From assembly GCF_001426345.1 (NCBI RefSeq), contig NZ_LMEM01000016.1, positions 62,664 through 126,663 on the forward strand: a stretch of 64,000 nucleotides of DNA. Reading direction: 5' to 3'. Below the pieces are notes generated by a model. That model ran no database searches and was not told where the DNA came from. It saw nothing but the letters and a program-made list of their open reading frames with translations. Shown here in pieces: positions 18,489 through 26,945 of this stretch. This DNA is from Devosia sp. Root436. Its GTDB lineage: Bacteria; Pseudomonadota; Alphaproteobacteria; Rhizobiales; Devosiaceae. Positions within the stretch are counted from its first letter, which is position 1. Each line of letters begins with the position of its first letter. The position numbers and the translations under genes are program-made.

Positions 18489-19474
18489 CCCCGCCAGCGA
18501 TCCCACAAGCCGTAAATCCGGCGTTCCGTAAATCCGCATCCCCGATCGGCGTGCTGTTAGTGTCAGCCGTGGTGCTCGCCGCCTGCGCTACGGCGCCAAA
18601 GCCGCCGCAGATCAGCTACGATGCCAACCTTCCACCATTGCCGGCCGTGGCGGTCAGCACCGGTGATGGTGCACCCCGCCCCATTCTTGTGCCGCCGAGT
18701 TGGACCCCTGCCAAGGGCGGAGATCCCGCAAGCACGCCAACTGGTCGAGTCGAGAACGCCAACATCGCTGCGCGCGTCGAACCACGCAAGGACGGGTATT
18801 ACAACGCTATCCAGATCTATCCCTGGAGCGAAGGCGCCCTCTTTCAGGTCTACGCCGCCCCCGGGCAGATCACCGACATCGCGCTCGAACCCGGCGAGAA
18901 TCTGACCGGCGCCGGCCCGATCGCCGCCGGCGATACGGCGCGCTGGATCATCGGCGATACCGAGAGCGGCAGCGGAGCGACCCGCCGCGTCCATGTCCTC
19001 GTCAAGCCGACGCGGACCGACATCACCACCAACCTGGTCATCACCACGGACCGGCGCACCTATCTGCTCGAGCTGCGTTCTGGTGAGAATCCCTATATGC
19101 CGGCCGTCGCCTGGGCCTATCCACAAGTGGCGTCCCAACGTTCGATCGTCCCCGCCACCCCCACCATTCCGACCGTCGCCGCGCGCAACCATCGCTATGG
19201 CCTCACGGGCGACGCCCCGCCATGGCGGCCGGTTTCCGTCTATGACGATGGACGGCGCGTCTATGTGGAATTCCCGCGCGGCATTGTGCAGGGTGAAATG
19301 CCGCCGATTTTTGTCATAGGCTCGGATGGACAGCCCGAGATCGTCAACAGCCGCGTCTACCAGAACATCCTTATCGTCGATCGGCTGTTCGGCGCCGCCG
19401 AGTTGCGACTCGGCAGCGCCGACCGGCAGCAGATCGTTAGAATCGTGCGCACCGATGGGAGGCCGTCGTCATGA
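18485..19474 (+). CDS. trbG: Conjugal transfer protein TrbG (VirB9 family)
   Basis: A 329-residue outer core-complex component. The N-terminus carries a lipoprotein-like signal (VVLAACATAPK, Cys near residue 37). The mature part has the VirB9 pattern: a first domain ending in TDRRTYLLELRS and a C-terminal domain with VYDDGRRVYVEFP. It pairs with TrbI and TrbF in the envelope-spanning channel. The stop overlaps the trbI start by four bases. Confidence 0.95.
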   Translation: MTPPAIPQAVNPAFRKSASPIGVLLVSAVVLAACATAPKPPQISYDANLPPLPAVAVSTGDGAPRPILVPPSWTPAKGGDPASTPTGRVENANIAARVEPRKDGYYNAIQIYPWSEGALFQVYAAPGQITDIALEPGENLTGAGPIAAGDTARWIIGDTESGSGATRRVHVLVKPTRTDITTNLVITTDRRTYLLELRSGENPYMPAVAWAYPQVASQRSIVPATPTIPTVAARNHRYGLTGDAPPWRPVSVYDDGRRVYVEFPRGIVQGEMPPIFVIGSDGQPEIVNSRVYQNILIVDRLFGAAELRLGSADRQQIVRIVRTDGRPSS

Positions 19475-20640
19475 GCGAGACCGACACCGGAACGGCAAGC
19501 GCGCCGTCAGCTACGAAACCGGACCCGGCTATGCGGCTGCGGCCAGAGGCCCCGCGCGTAACCCGCGTTTCCCGCCGTGTCCTCGCTGGCGTGGGTCTGG
19601 TTGCGGGCCTCGGCATTGGCGGCGCCCTGATCTACGCGCTTCAGACCGCCGACCGGCAGCCTGGCGGGGAAGAGCTCTTCACCACTGATCGCAGGCAGAC
19701 GGCCGAAGGCTTGCAGGGGCTGCCCGCTGATTATAGTGGCGTTCCGCAACTCGGTCCTCCCCTGCCCGGCGACCTGGGCGGTCCGATCGTCCGCGCGCAA
19801 GAAGACGGTCGCAGCGTCCCTTTGGAAATCATTCCGGTACCACAGGCTGATACGGAAGAGCAGCGCCGCCTCGCGGAGATGGAGGCCGCACGAACCAGCG
19901 AGCTCTTCTTCCAGACTCGTGCTCCGTCAGAGTCAGGCCTTCCGACGTTCCCCACTCTTGGTGGCTCAACACCAGGCATGGGCGCTTCCGGGTCTGAGAA
20001 TCCACAGCTCGCGTTCCTCAACGCCGACGTCGATCGCCGCGCGGTGGCTCACGACCGCGTGGCCGCGCCGGCGTCGCCATTCGTGCTGCAGGCGGGATCT
20101 GTGATCCCGGCGGCCCTGATCACCGGCATCCGTTACGACCTTCCCGGCCAGATCACCGCACAGGTGACCCAACACATCTATGACAGCCCCACCGGTAGCA
20201 TTCTCCTGGTCCCGCAGGGCACGAGGATCATCGGCGAGTACTACAATGACGTTGCTTTTGGACAGCGGCGCATACTGCTCGTCTGGAACCGGCTGATCTT
20301 TCCGAATGGGCGATCGATTGTCCTCGAGCGGCAGCCCGGTGCGGACACCCAGGGTTATGCCGGCCTAGAAGACGGCGTCGACTATCACTGGTGGGATCTG
20401 ATGAAAGCCGCTGGCCTATCGACGCTGCTTGCGGTCGGGGTGGAATTGACGATGGATGACGACGATCGGCTCATCCAGGCAATCCGCAGCGGCGCCCAGG
20501 AGTCCATCAACGACGCCGGTCAGCAGATCGTCCAGCGTCAGATGCAGGTCGCCCCGACGCTTACAATCCGGCCGGGATTTCCGGTCAGAGTCATCGTCAC
20601 ACGTGATCTCGTGCTCGAGCCCTATGGAGTATCTCAATGA
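19471..20640 (+). CDS. trbI: Conjugal transfer protein TrbI (VirB10 family)
   Basis: A 389-residue bitopic protein with a cytoplasmic proline-rich start, a membrane helix (VLAGVGLVAGLGIGGALIYAL), a proline-rich periplasmic linker, and the VirB10 beta-barrel domain with VLQAGSVIPAALITGI and LLVPQGTRIIGEY motifs. It spans both membranes and senses ATP use by the motor proteins. The stop overlaps the start of the DUF2274 gene, closing the tightly coupled trb run. Confidence 0.96.
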   Translation: MSETDTGTASAPSATKPDPAMRLRPEAPRVTRVSRRVLAGVGLVAGLGIGGALIYALQTADRQPGGEELFTTDRRQTAEGLQGLPADYSGVPQLGPPLPGDLGGPIVRAQEDGRSVPLEIIPVPQADTEEQRRLAEMEAARTSELFFQTRAPSESGLPTFPTLGGSTPGMGASGSENPQLAFLNADVDRRAVAHDRVAAPASPFVLQAGSVIPAALITGIRYDLPGQITAQVTQHIYDSPTGSILLVPQGTRIIGEYYNDVAFGQRRILLVWNRLIFPNGRSIVLERQPGADTQGYAGLEDGVDYHWWDLMKAAGLSTLLAVGVELTMDDDDRLIQAIRSGAQESINDAGQQIVQRQMQVAPTLTIRPGFPVRVIVTRDLVLEPYGVSQ

Positions 20641-20870
20641 CTAAACTCAAGCTAGGAGCCATCCCGGACGACAAGCCGGTCAAGCTTACCTTGGAACTGC
20701 CGGCCGCGCTGCATCGCGATCTCGTCTCCTATGCCGAACTGCTCTCGATCGAGACGGGACAGCCTATCGCCGATCCGGTTCGCCTGGTCGTTCCGATGTT
20801 AGAACGCTTCATTGCGACGGATCGAGGCTTCGCGCGGTCGCGCAACTCCCCGAGCAGATCATCACCGTGA
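20637..20870 (+). CDS. DUF2274 domain protein
   Basis: A 77-residue protein that regularly follows trbI in this type of conjugation cluster. It begins TKLKLGAIPDDKPVKLTLELP, the DUF2274 signature, followed by two helices reminiscent of a ribbon-helix-helix fold (ALHRDLVSYAELLS, DPVRLVVPMLERFI). A DNA-binding or regulatory role is plausible but unproven. It overlaps trbI by four bases and converges with the minus-strand RHH gene, overlapping it by nine bases. Confidence 0.88.
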   Translation: MTKLKLGAIPDDKPVKLTLELPAALHRDLVSYAELLSIETGQPIADPVRLVVPMLERFIATDRGFARSRNSPSRSSP

Positions 20871-21068
20871 ACCCGCGCCCTGGACCAATTGGGTCGGATT
20901 TGCTTCAGCTGAGTGAGGTCGCATATGTTGTTCAGTGCCCTCGAGCGAGATTGCGAGGAGGCGCCTCACAGCCTCCTGTCGGCTGACGTAGCCGGGCTGA
21001 CGCGCGATCCACGAGTCAATCTGAGCGAACATTTCTTCGGTCATTCTGACGGTGATGCGGTTCTGCAC
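20862..21068 (-). CDS. Ribbon-helix-helix DNA-binding protein
   Basis: A 68-residue protein beginning at a GTG at 21068, eight bases after a GGAG ribosome site. The N-terminus NRITVRMTEEMFAQIDSW forms the strand and first helix of a CopG/Arc fold, and SRQEAVRRLLAISL the second helix. The short polar tail overlaps the DUF2274 gene end on the other strand. Position next to the LysR gene, on the strand opposite trb, suggests a regulator of the element, by inference. Confidence 0.75.
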   Translation of the reverse strand: MQNRITVRMTEEMFAQIDSWIARQPGYVSRQEAVRRLLAISLEGTEQHMRPHSAEANPTQLVQGAGSR

Positions 21069-21100
21069 CTAGTTTCTCCAATTTTCCTTCTCGGGCCTCC

Positions 21101-21991
21101 TTACGCACGCCGCTCCCGCGTTTCCACAACGAGCTTCACCAGGCGCTTCAGAGCTGGGTTCGTTGTCGATGACTGCCAAATTGCGTGGATGGGGATGGCA
21201 TTGCAATCCGCAATGGGGATGAAAGCAACACCGTCCGGTCCAACATGCGGAGGACTACCTACCGTGAGCGTCGCGCCAAAGCCGCGTGCCACCATGTTGA
21301 TAACATCAAATTGCCCTACCCGCAGCAGTCTCTGATCCAACTCACCGCCCATTTGGCGCCCAAGATGGGCCGCGAGTGCGGGGCCCAAGCCGCCAGCACC
21401 GAGGATAAACCGTTCTACCCGAAGCTCATCGAGTACGACAGCTGGCGCACACGCAAGGCCATGCGACTTCGGAAGGACGGCGACCATCTGCTCATTGCGC
21501 ACGTGCAGAGATTGTATTGCGGCATTGCCGAGGATGTTGTTGCTCACGAAGGCAACTTCCGCTCTTCGCTGCTGAACCAGCATAGCACTGGTCTCGCACG
21601 TTCCTTCCACGATCTCCAGAGCCAACCCCGGGCGTTCACGCCGCAGCCGCTCGAACGCCTCACCCAGCAAACGAAACGGCACACTCGCTGCGACAGTGAT
21701 TTCGCCACCCTCACCGCGTTGTGTTGCCCTGATCCGCTGGGTGGCCCGCTCGAGGTGATCAAATCCCAACGCAGCTTCCTCTAGAAAGCGCTCACCCGCT
21801 GGCGTCGGCCGGATCCCAGCATGGCTGCGCTCAAAGAGTGCCGCGCCGACCCGATGCTCGAGAATGCGTACGCCCCTGCTCATTGTTGACTGCTGCAGGT
21901 TGAGGGCCGCTGCGGCGCGGCGGAAGCTCCCATGCTGCGCGGCCACCAGAGCGTAGTGGAACAAGCGGATATCCAGCGCGGGATTGACCAT
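21101..21991 (-). CDS. LysR family transcriptional regulator
   Basis: A 296-residue regulator with an N-terminal winged helix-turn-helix (LFHYALVAAQHGSFRRAAAALNLQQSTMSRGVRILE, a classic LysR signature) and a C-terminal substrate-binding domain (ITVAASVPFRLLGEAFERL onward). The ATG at 21991 is preceded by a TTG that could also serve. LysR genes often stand beside the trbI-DUF2274 end of such clusters. It is transcribed towards the trb genes, upstream of the RHH gene on the same strand; 32 bases separate the two. The controlled genes and ligand are unknown. Confidence 0.9.
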   Translation of the reverse strand: MVNPALDIRLFHYALVAAQHGSFRRAAAALNLQQSTMSRGVRILEHRVGAALFERSHAGIRPTPAGERFLEEAALGFDHLERATQRIRATQRGEGGEITVAASVPFRLLGEAFERLRRERPGLALEIVEGTCETSAMLVQQRRAEVAFVSNNILGNAAIQSLHVRNEQMVAVLPKSHGLACAPAVVLDELRVERFILGAGGLGPALAAHLGRQMGGELDQRLLRVGQFDVINMVARGFGATLTVGSPPHVGPDGVAFIPIADCNAIPIHAIWQSSTTNPALKRLVKLVVETRERRA

Positions 21992-22675
21992 CAATCACCT
22001 CTGCGGGTTCCGCAGCCCGCAACGAGTCTGGGACAAGGCCACCTCAGTGGCTGCGAGTTAGTCCTCATAGACCCGGCGCCCTAGCGTTTGTCCTGAGTAG
22101 ACGCATCAGCGCGTTTTGTAGCGTCGATCTGAAACGGAGGGTACGGCAGCGCGCGCTCTGCCAATCCACCTTGCTGCCCAGTCGACGGCGCGTGGCTTCG
22201 GAGGTCTCAGAACGGACAGCGCTGGGGCCCTTGCCGCGACCGACGAGTTGGGGCGTGACAGGCGTGAATGCCAAGGCGATGTTCGCTCCGACGGCTGGAC
22301 AGGCACAGGCTTCGTCGGTCTGCCTGTCCCCTTCGGGCCGGCCGCAGCACATCGCATTGGCGACATTGCTGCGCCCCTGGAGGCATTCCTTCGAAACGCT
22401 CGGATGATGGATCAAAGCGTCAATTCCGCCGACCCCTCGTTTTTGAGGGGGTGCGCTGCACGCCCTTCCGGGCAATGCTTATTATCGGAACAGCTCCGAC
22501 GATGAGAGGGGGACAATCGGAATGAAGAAGCCGTCATCCAAGGTCAGGGAAGAGATCGGTCGCCTCCAACTAGAGCCCTGTTGGTTGCATCAATGCCAAC
22601 AATGTTGTCATGGGACTCCTGGCTGGGCATAAGACCAAATGCCGAATGCGCGCGAACCTGAAGGGGCCTCCCGTA
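21992..22675. other. Degenerate region between LysR and the nucleotidyltransferase-HEPN gene
   Basis: About 680 bases without a convincing complete gene. Open frames on both strands around 22065-22500 show no domain I recognise. A good ribosome site (AGAGGGGGACA) precedes an ATG at 22522 that opens a 36-codon frame beginning MKKPSSKVREEIGRLQ and stopping at 22632; it looks like the start of a truncated gene. The picture suggests decay or past rearrangement inside the element. Confidence 0.4.
22433..22450. terminator. Short GC hairpin in the degenerate region
   Basis: CCCCTC and GAGGGG flank a GTTTTT loop, giving a perfect six-base-pair stem. There is no T-run after the stem on the plus strand. 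It could terminate transcription or be a remnant of a mobile-element end. Confidence 0.3.
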
Positions 22676-23590
22676 ATGAAGATCAGCCTCGATCACCTCC
22701 CCGAAAGCAAGCAGCGGAACGTTGCGCACATCGTCGAGATCATCCACGAGGAATTTGAGGACGCGCTGAAAGAGGCCAAGTCCGAAAACAAGCGCCGGGG
22801 CCGAATTCTAAAGATCATCCTGTTTGGTTCCTACGCCCGTGGCACCTGGGTTGATGAGCCCCATACGATGAAGGGATATCGCTCCGACTTCGACGTTCTG
22901 GTGATCGTCAACGAGAGCCGCTTTGCGGAATTTGAGTATTGGGATCGCGCCACCGATCGGCTGAACCGAGACCCTTCGATTGGGGCTCCTGTGGGTCTGA
23001 TTGTGCATTCGGGCCGGGAGGTGAACAATGCCCTGCGCAACGCGCAGTACTTCTTCACCGACATCCGAAAAGAGGGCATCGTCCTCTACGAGATGGACGA
23101 CCGTGAACTGGCGGAGCCCGGTGTGCTCACGCCGAGACAGGCTGCGGATGTGGCGAGGGAGCATTTCGAAAAGCGTTTTCCATCGTCACGACATCTCATG
23201 AAACTTGCCAGTTCGTCTGTCGAGGATCGAATGCCGAACGATGCGGCCTTCTTGCTTCATCAATCCGTCGAGCGTGCGTATTCCGCTGTGCTGTTGGTGC
23301 TGACCAACTATAGCCCTCCCTCCCATAACCTGAGATTCCTCCGCATGTTAAGCGAAGACCGTGACCGTCGGCTGATCGAGGCCTGGCCACGAGAACTGCA
23401 GCGCTTCAACGCCTGGTTCAATGTGCTGAATGAAGCTTACGTCAAGGCTCGGTACTCCAAACACTACGAGATCAGCGAAGAGGCCCTGACCTGGCTCATC
23501 GACCGCACCGAACATCTGCATTCGCTGGTACGGACGGTGTGTGAAGAACGCCTGGAAAGCTTGGAGCAGATCGCCCGAGATGGGCGCTAG
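22676..23590 (+). CDS. Nucleotidyltransferase-HEPN fusion protein
   Basis: A 304-residue fusion. The N-terminal half has a minimal nucleotidyltransferase core, GSYARGTW (residues 51-58) followed by SDFDVLVI (Asp71, Asp73). The C-terminal half is helical and HEPN-like (FLLHQSVERAYSAVLL around 192-207, then ARYSKHYEIS). In two-gene MNT/HEPN toxin-antitoxin systems the nucleotidyltransferase modifies and silences the HEPN RNase; here both lie in one chain. The canonical RX4-6H ribonuclease motif is not clear (RYSKH gives R-X3-H), so the HEPN part may be non-catalytic. The ATG at 22676 is preferred; the frame is open for 22 more codons upstream. Confidence 0.82.
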   Translation: MKISLDHLPESKQRNVAHIVEIIHEEFEDALKEAKSENKRRGRILKIILFGSYARGTWVDEPHTMKGYRSDFDVLVIVNESRFAEFEYWDRATDRLNRDPSIGAPVGLIVHSGREVNNALRNAQYFFTDIRKEGIVLYEMDDRELAEPGVLTPRQAADVAREHFEKRFPSSRHLMKLASSSVEDRMPNDAAFLLHQSVERAYSAVLLVLTNYSPPSHNLRFLRMLSEDRDRRLIEAWPRELQRFNAWFNVLNEAYVKARYSKHYEISEEALTWLIDRTEHLHSLVRTVCEERLESLEQIARDGR

Positions 23591-23964
23591 TCGCGAGGCG
23601 TTGAAGCTGACCTGGGCTGTGGCCCCCGTTGAGGTTTTTTCTCTCCATTTCGCCGCCTCCCACATACAACAGTTTGGGACGGCCTTGCTGGTTGCATCCC
23701 ATCAGACTGACGAGCACATGCTCTCCCCGGCCTTTTTCTAGTCAGCAGCACGAAACGGTACCACGGTGGTCAAAACCCCCTTCTCTCTCAAGGCAAAGTT
23801 CCCGTAGAGGTGCGTGACGCGTCGGTATCGACAGGTGGTCTCACTGAAGATCGCCTTGTGGGTGCCTAGCAGCGGATCGCCTTGTGGGTGCCTAGCAGCG
23901 GATCGCCTCAGTATTCATGATACGCGGAGCGATCGTCCCTACCGAGGCTTGTGCGAGGTGCAAG
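23591..23964. other. Intergenic region before the AlpA-like gene, containing a tandem repeat
   Basis: About 370 bases without a gene. It includes a 26-bp tandem duplication at 23849-23907, described separately. Nothing else recognisable was seen. Confidence 0.4.
23849..23907. repeat. 26-bp tandem direct repeat (two full copies plus seven bases)
   Basis: The unit begins GATCGCCTTG and ends AGCAGCG; copies lie at 23849-23874 and 23875-23900 and are identical, followed by GATCGCC of a third copy. It lies 58-116 bases upstream of the AlpA-like HTH gene, a position suited to an iteron-like binding site or a recent slippage duplication. Confidence 0.85.
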
Positions 23965-24195
23965 ATGACGTACCCACTGTATCTGACGCCAGAAGAAGTG
24001 ACCGAGCGATTTCGCGGCGCCATCTCGACTGGGACACTGGCCAACTGGCGAGCAATGCGCGTTGGGCCGGCCTTCGTGAAGATCGGGAAGTCCATTGTCT
24101 ATCCGTTGGCCGACCTTAACGAATGGGCAAATCAGCAGACCGTTAAGTGCCGTGCGACAAATCGACTCAGCGGGAAGAGGGATGAGCCAGCGTGA
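23965..24195 (+). CDS. AlpA-like helix-turn-helix DNA-binding protein
   Basis: A 76-residue protein starting at the ATG at 23965. It has a MerR/excisionase-type winged helix pattern: YLTPEEVTERFRGAISTGTLANWRAMRVGPAFVKIGKSIVYPLADLNEWA. Such proteins serve as excisionases or as activators of integrase or replication genes on integrated elements. No integrase is adjacent, so the role is open. The frame is open upstream for 16 codons, but that part is atypical. Confidence 0.8.
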   Translation: MTYPLYLTPEEVTERFRGAISTGTLANWRAMRVGPAFVKIGKSIVYPLADLNEWANQQTVKCRATNRLSGKRDEPA

Positions 24196-24276
24196 CCCGT
24201 CAAAATAAAGCTCACGCACGCTCCCCAAGGCCGCCCCCACCAAAGCAGTTGCGAGGACTTTCCGCTTTTATATCAA

Positions 24277-24462
24277 TTGGATACAAAGCTGAAACGGATG
24301 ATCCATAACCATCCATCGGGCGATCCCTCCCCCTCATCGGCCGACGTGCGGATGACCAGGGAAATATCGGACATAGCCAAGCCGCTGGGCATCACCCTGC
24401 ACGACCATCTCATCATCGGCAAATCGGGCCACGCCTCGTTGCGCGGCCTCAAGCTACTCTGA
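24277..24462 (+). pseudogene. radC: C-terminal fragment of a RadC-family JAB-domain gene
   Basis: The frame encodes the end of a RadC/YeeS-type protein, with the metal motif [11 protein letters not shown], then [19 protein letters not shown] at the stop. A full RadC has about 100-150 more residues upstream; these are missing and no frame supplies them. The fragment lies at the edge between accessory genes and core chromosome and its end overlaps the stop of the opposing CelD-type gene by nine bases. radC genes are common on mobile islands. Confidence 0.75.
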
Positions 24463-25695
24463 TTTTTCGGCCGCGGCCGGGCCGGCGGAGCCGGTTACCC
24501 GGTCGAATAGCTGGCGCAGGCCGCGTACCGCCGCCTTGAGCTGCGGGTTGGCTTTGATGGCAGCCCGCGTCTGCTGGAACACCCGGTGCGCCTTGACGAT
24601 GACAGCGCCCTGCAGCGTCAGCCCGATATAATGCTGGCGCAGCGGCGCCTGCACATTGCACCAGTGCCGCTTTTCGTCGGTAAAGCCGCTGCCCATGTCG
24701 AAGACGCTTATGCCCTCGTCGAACACGGTCTGCATCACCCGCAGCAGGCACTGCTTGCCCGGCGAGCCGTTCTGGATGGCCGGATCGTCGCTCATCGAGG
24801 AGATGAGGCAGAACATGCGGTCATTGTGGACGATATTGTAGCGCACCGCGACGATATCGCCATTGAGCCGCAGCACATGCAGCCGCACATCAATACCGGA
24901 CCCGGCCCGCGCCGCGTCATGATAGAAATCGATCAGCCGGTCATGAACGAAGGTGTCGCGAATGCCCATGGCCTTGAAGCGGGCCGAACGCTGCCGGAAC
25001 ATGACCTCGATGGCGCAATCGGTATCGCCGCCATTGCGCAATTCTTCGAAGCTCACCTCGCCCATGGCGGCCAGCCGGTCGCCCTGCTGCCGGTCATGCT
25101 TGCGGCGCGACTTGCTGCGCTGCAGCCGGTCGCATTCCTCCCAGCTCGCATAGTGCGAGCGGTAGAGCGTTTCCACCGCCAGCGTGGCACCCAATTCATC
25201 GAACAGCCCTTCATGCCCGCCCACCGCGACTGGGATGGAGCGGAGATAGACCAGGTCGGCGCCGCTCAATTGGCCCGTCATGGCCGTCCACAGCCGGCAA
25301 CGGCCCTCTGGGCCCAGCGCGGCCAGCCGGTCATAGTCGGCAATCGGGGCATAGCAGCCGGCATTGGCGCCGGGAAACCAGGTGAGCACAGGCAGGCCAT
25401 GCACGCGCTTGCGATGCAGCGGCAGCAGGGCCACCGGCTCGCCATCGATCCGGCCGACGACATAAAGCTGCTCGGCCTGCGGCACCTGCCGGTTGGCCAC
25501 CCACAGGCGGATGAAATCATAGCTCTGGCCGGGGGATTCGATGCTGCTGGCCGTCAGGTCGCGCCAGACCGTCTCCACATCCTCGATCCGGCTGGTCGCC
25601 GTCGCGCCGATCTCGCCACGCAGGACGACGGCCCCGGTCCCATTGCTGCGGGCGCCGGAATCGAGCGTTGCGTCGGCTGTATTGACTGTCAGCAT
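24454..25695 (-). CDS. GNAT-fold acetyltransferase of the CelD/BcsL type
   Basis: A 413-residue protein with the duplicated GNAT fold typical of CelD-like acyltransferases involved in polysaccharide or cell-surface modification. Features include [23 protein letters not shown] near the start, a central [23 protein letters not shown] segment, and the late [15 protein letters not shown] motif. No signal or membrane segment is visible. It starts at an ATG at 25695 and is separated from ccdA by about 110 bases. It probably marks the start of stable chromosome. The exact substrate is unknown. Confidence 0.8.
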   Translation of the reverse strand: MLTVNTADATLDSGARSNGTGAVVLRGEIGATATSRIEDVETVWRDLTASSIESPGQSYDFIRLWVANRQVPQAEQLYVVGRIDGEPVALLPLHRKRVHGLPVLTWFPGANAGCYAPIADYDRLAALGPEGRCRLWTAMTGQLSGADLVYLRSIPVAVGGHEGLFDELGATLAVETLYRSHYASWEECDRLQRSKSRRKHDRQQGDRLAAMGEVSFEELRNGGDTDCAIEVMFRQRSARFKAMGIRDTFVHDRLIDFYHDAARAGSGIDVRLHVLRLNGDIVAVRYNIVHNDRMFCLISSMSDDPAIQNGSPGKQCLLRVMQTVFDEGISVFDMGSGFTDEKRHWCNVQAPLRQHYIGLTLQGAVIVKAHRVFQQTRAAIKANPQLKAAVRGLRQLFDRVTGSAGPAAAEKSE

Positions 25696-25809
25696 GATCC
25701 CCTCGTGTCGAGCCGCACTCTGGCCCCCGGGGGTAAACCAGTGCTGAAAATCCGTGCTGCAAAATCGTTGTGGGCCGGAAACTTGGCAGAGGGTTAAGCC
25801 CGGCTTACC

Positions 25810-26547
25810 TCAGCCAAAGCTGGCAAGCACCGGAAAGGTCTCGAGGAACCAGTAGGACAGCCGGGTGAAATTGCCGGTGAGGAACAACACGCCCGTCAGC
25901 ACCAGCAGCCCGCCCATGACGCGCTCCACGGTATGGAGATGCTTCTTGAACCCCTGGAAAAAAGCCAGGAACGGCCCAATGGCGATGCCGGCCAGGAAGA
26001 ACGGCACGCCCAGCCCCAGCGAATAGAGCCCCAGCAGCCCCGCCCCTTCCCACGCCGTCTCCCGGCTGGCCGCAACCGACAGCACCGCCGCCAGCACCGG
26101 CCCGATACAGGGCGTCCAGCCAATGGCAAAGGCCAGCCCCAGCAGGAACCCGCCCAGCGGCCCGCTGGCTACCCCCGGCCCCTGATGGCGCAACTGCCGG
26201 TCGAGAATGCCGATGCGGTAGACCCCGAGGAAATGCAGCCCCATGGCGATGATCAGCACGCCGGCAATCGGCGTCAGGATCGGCAAAGCCTGCCGGAAGG
26301 CCTGCCCGAAGGCCGTGGCCGTAGCGCCCAGCGTCACGAACACCACGGCAAAGCCGAGAATGAAGAACAGCGAGGTAAAGGCCACCCGCCGCTGCAGCGC
26401 CCCGGCCGTGCCATCGGCTTCCGCGCGCAACTGGTCAAAGCTCGCCCCGCTCATATAGGTCAGATAGGGCGGCACCAGCGGCAGCACGCAGGGGCTGAGA
26501 AAGCTCAGCACGCCAGCCCCGAACACCAATGGCAGAGAAAATTCCAC
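25810..26547 (-). CDS. ccdA: Cytochrome c biogenesis protein CcdA
   Basis: A 245-residue polytopic membrane protein that passes electrons from cytoplasmic thioredoxin to periplasmic thiol partners, needed for cytochrome c maturation. It has the CcdA motif LSPCVLPLVPPYLTYMSG near the N-terminus and a second cysteine motif GWTPCIGP in the middle, and six hydrophobic segments. The GTG at 26547 is chosen because the frame upstream of it is not CcdA-like. It faces the DUF2188 gene, and one 47-bp repeat copy lies about 40 bases upstream of its start. Confidence 0.93.
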   Translation of the reverse strand: MEFSLPLVFGAGVLSFLSPCVLPLVPPYLTYMSGASFDQLRAEADGTAGALQRRVAFTSLFFILGFAVVFVTLGATATAFGQAFRQALPILTPIAGVLIIAMGLHFLGVYRIGILDRQLRHQGPGVASGPLGGFLLGLAFAIGWTPCIGPVLAAVLSVAASRETAWEGAGLLGLYSLGLGVPFFLAGIAIGPFLAFFQGFKKHLHTVERVMGGLLVLTGVLFLTGNFTRLSYWFLETFPVLASFG

Positions 26548-26587
26548 GAGACCGACGCTCCTGTTGCGCGGTGGTTGTACCGCGCCG

Positions 26588-26634
26588 GACCGACAAAGCA
26601 ACGCGCCCGGTGTCGCATCGCCGGTTTGTGATGC
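26588..26634. repeat. Left copy of a 47-bp imperfect direct repeat flanking a two-gene cassette
   Basis: Core ACGCGCCCGGTGTCGCATCG matches the copy at 27570-27616, with the same flanking words (ACCGACAA before, GTTTGTGAT or GTTGTGAT after). Differences are a few substitutions and single-base indels. Both copies are in the same orientation and bracket the DUF2188 and TIR-like genes. Confidence 0.8.
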
Positions 26635-26703
26635 CCAAGCGAGATTGTATGCGCACTGGCAACTCACCAAATGGTTTGGTATGTTGCTGATGAGGGCAAA
26701 GAA

Positions 26704-26931
26704 ATGAACAAACGTAGTCAGCACGTTGTGCCAAATCCGAATGGCGGCTGGAGTGTGCGCAAGTCTGGGGCCGAGCGTGCATCGCGTGTCTTCACGACTC
26801 AGGCCGACGCCATCAAGAGGGGTAAGGAACTTGCCAAGCGCGATGGCGCCGAGCTTTATGTTCATCGCTCCGACGGTACGATCCGTATGAAAAACAGCTA
26901 CGCCAATGACCCGTATCCGCCGAAGGGCTGA
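26704..26931 (+). CDS. DUF2188 domain protein
   Basis: A 75-residue protein. It shows the DUF2188 pattern: HVVPNPNGGWSVRKSGAERASRVFTTQADAIKRGKELAK, then ELYVHRSDGTIRMKNSYAND. The family is small, widespread and of unknown function. It starts at an ATG preceded by AAAGAA and lies 14 bases upstream of the TIR-like gene, probably as a two-gene unit. It differs from its core neighbours in having fewer GC-rich codons. Confidence 0.88.
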   Translation: MNKRSQHVVPNPNGGWSVRKSGAERASRVFTTQADAIKRGKELAKRDGAELYVHRSDGTIRMKNSYANDPYPPKG

Positions 26932-26945
26932 TCGGCTTATCCCGG

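Noticed and set aside
22065..22475. 136-codon minus-strand frame with Cys-rich N-terminus
   Set aside because: No ribosome site, no domain and competing frames of similar length on the other strand, so no gene call was made.
23849..23907. Possible CRISPR array
   Set aside because: The two 26-bp copies are directly adjacent without spacers, so this is a simple tandem repeat.
24586..25797. 403-codon plus-strand frame
   Set aside because: It is antisense to the CelD-type acetyltransferase and rich in H, Q, R and A as typical for shadow frames.
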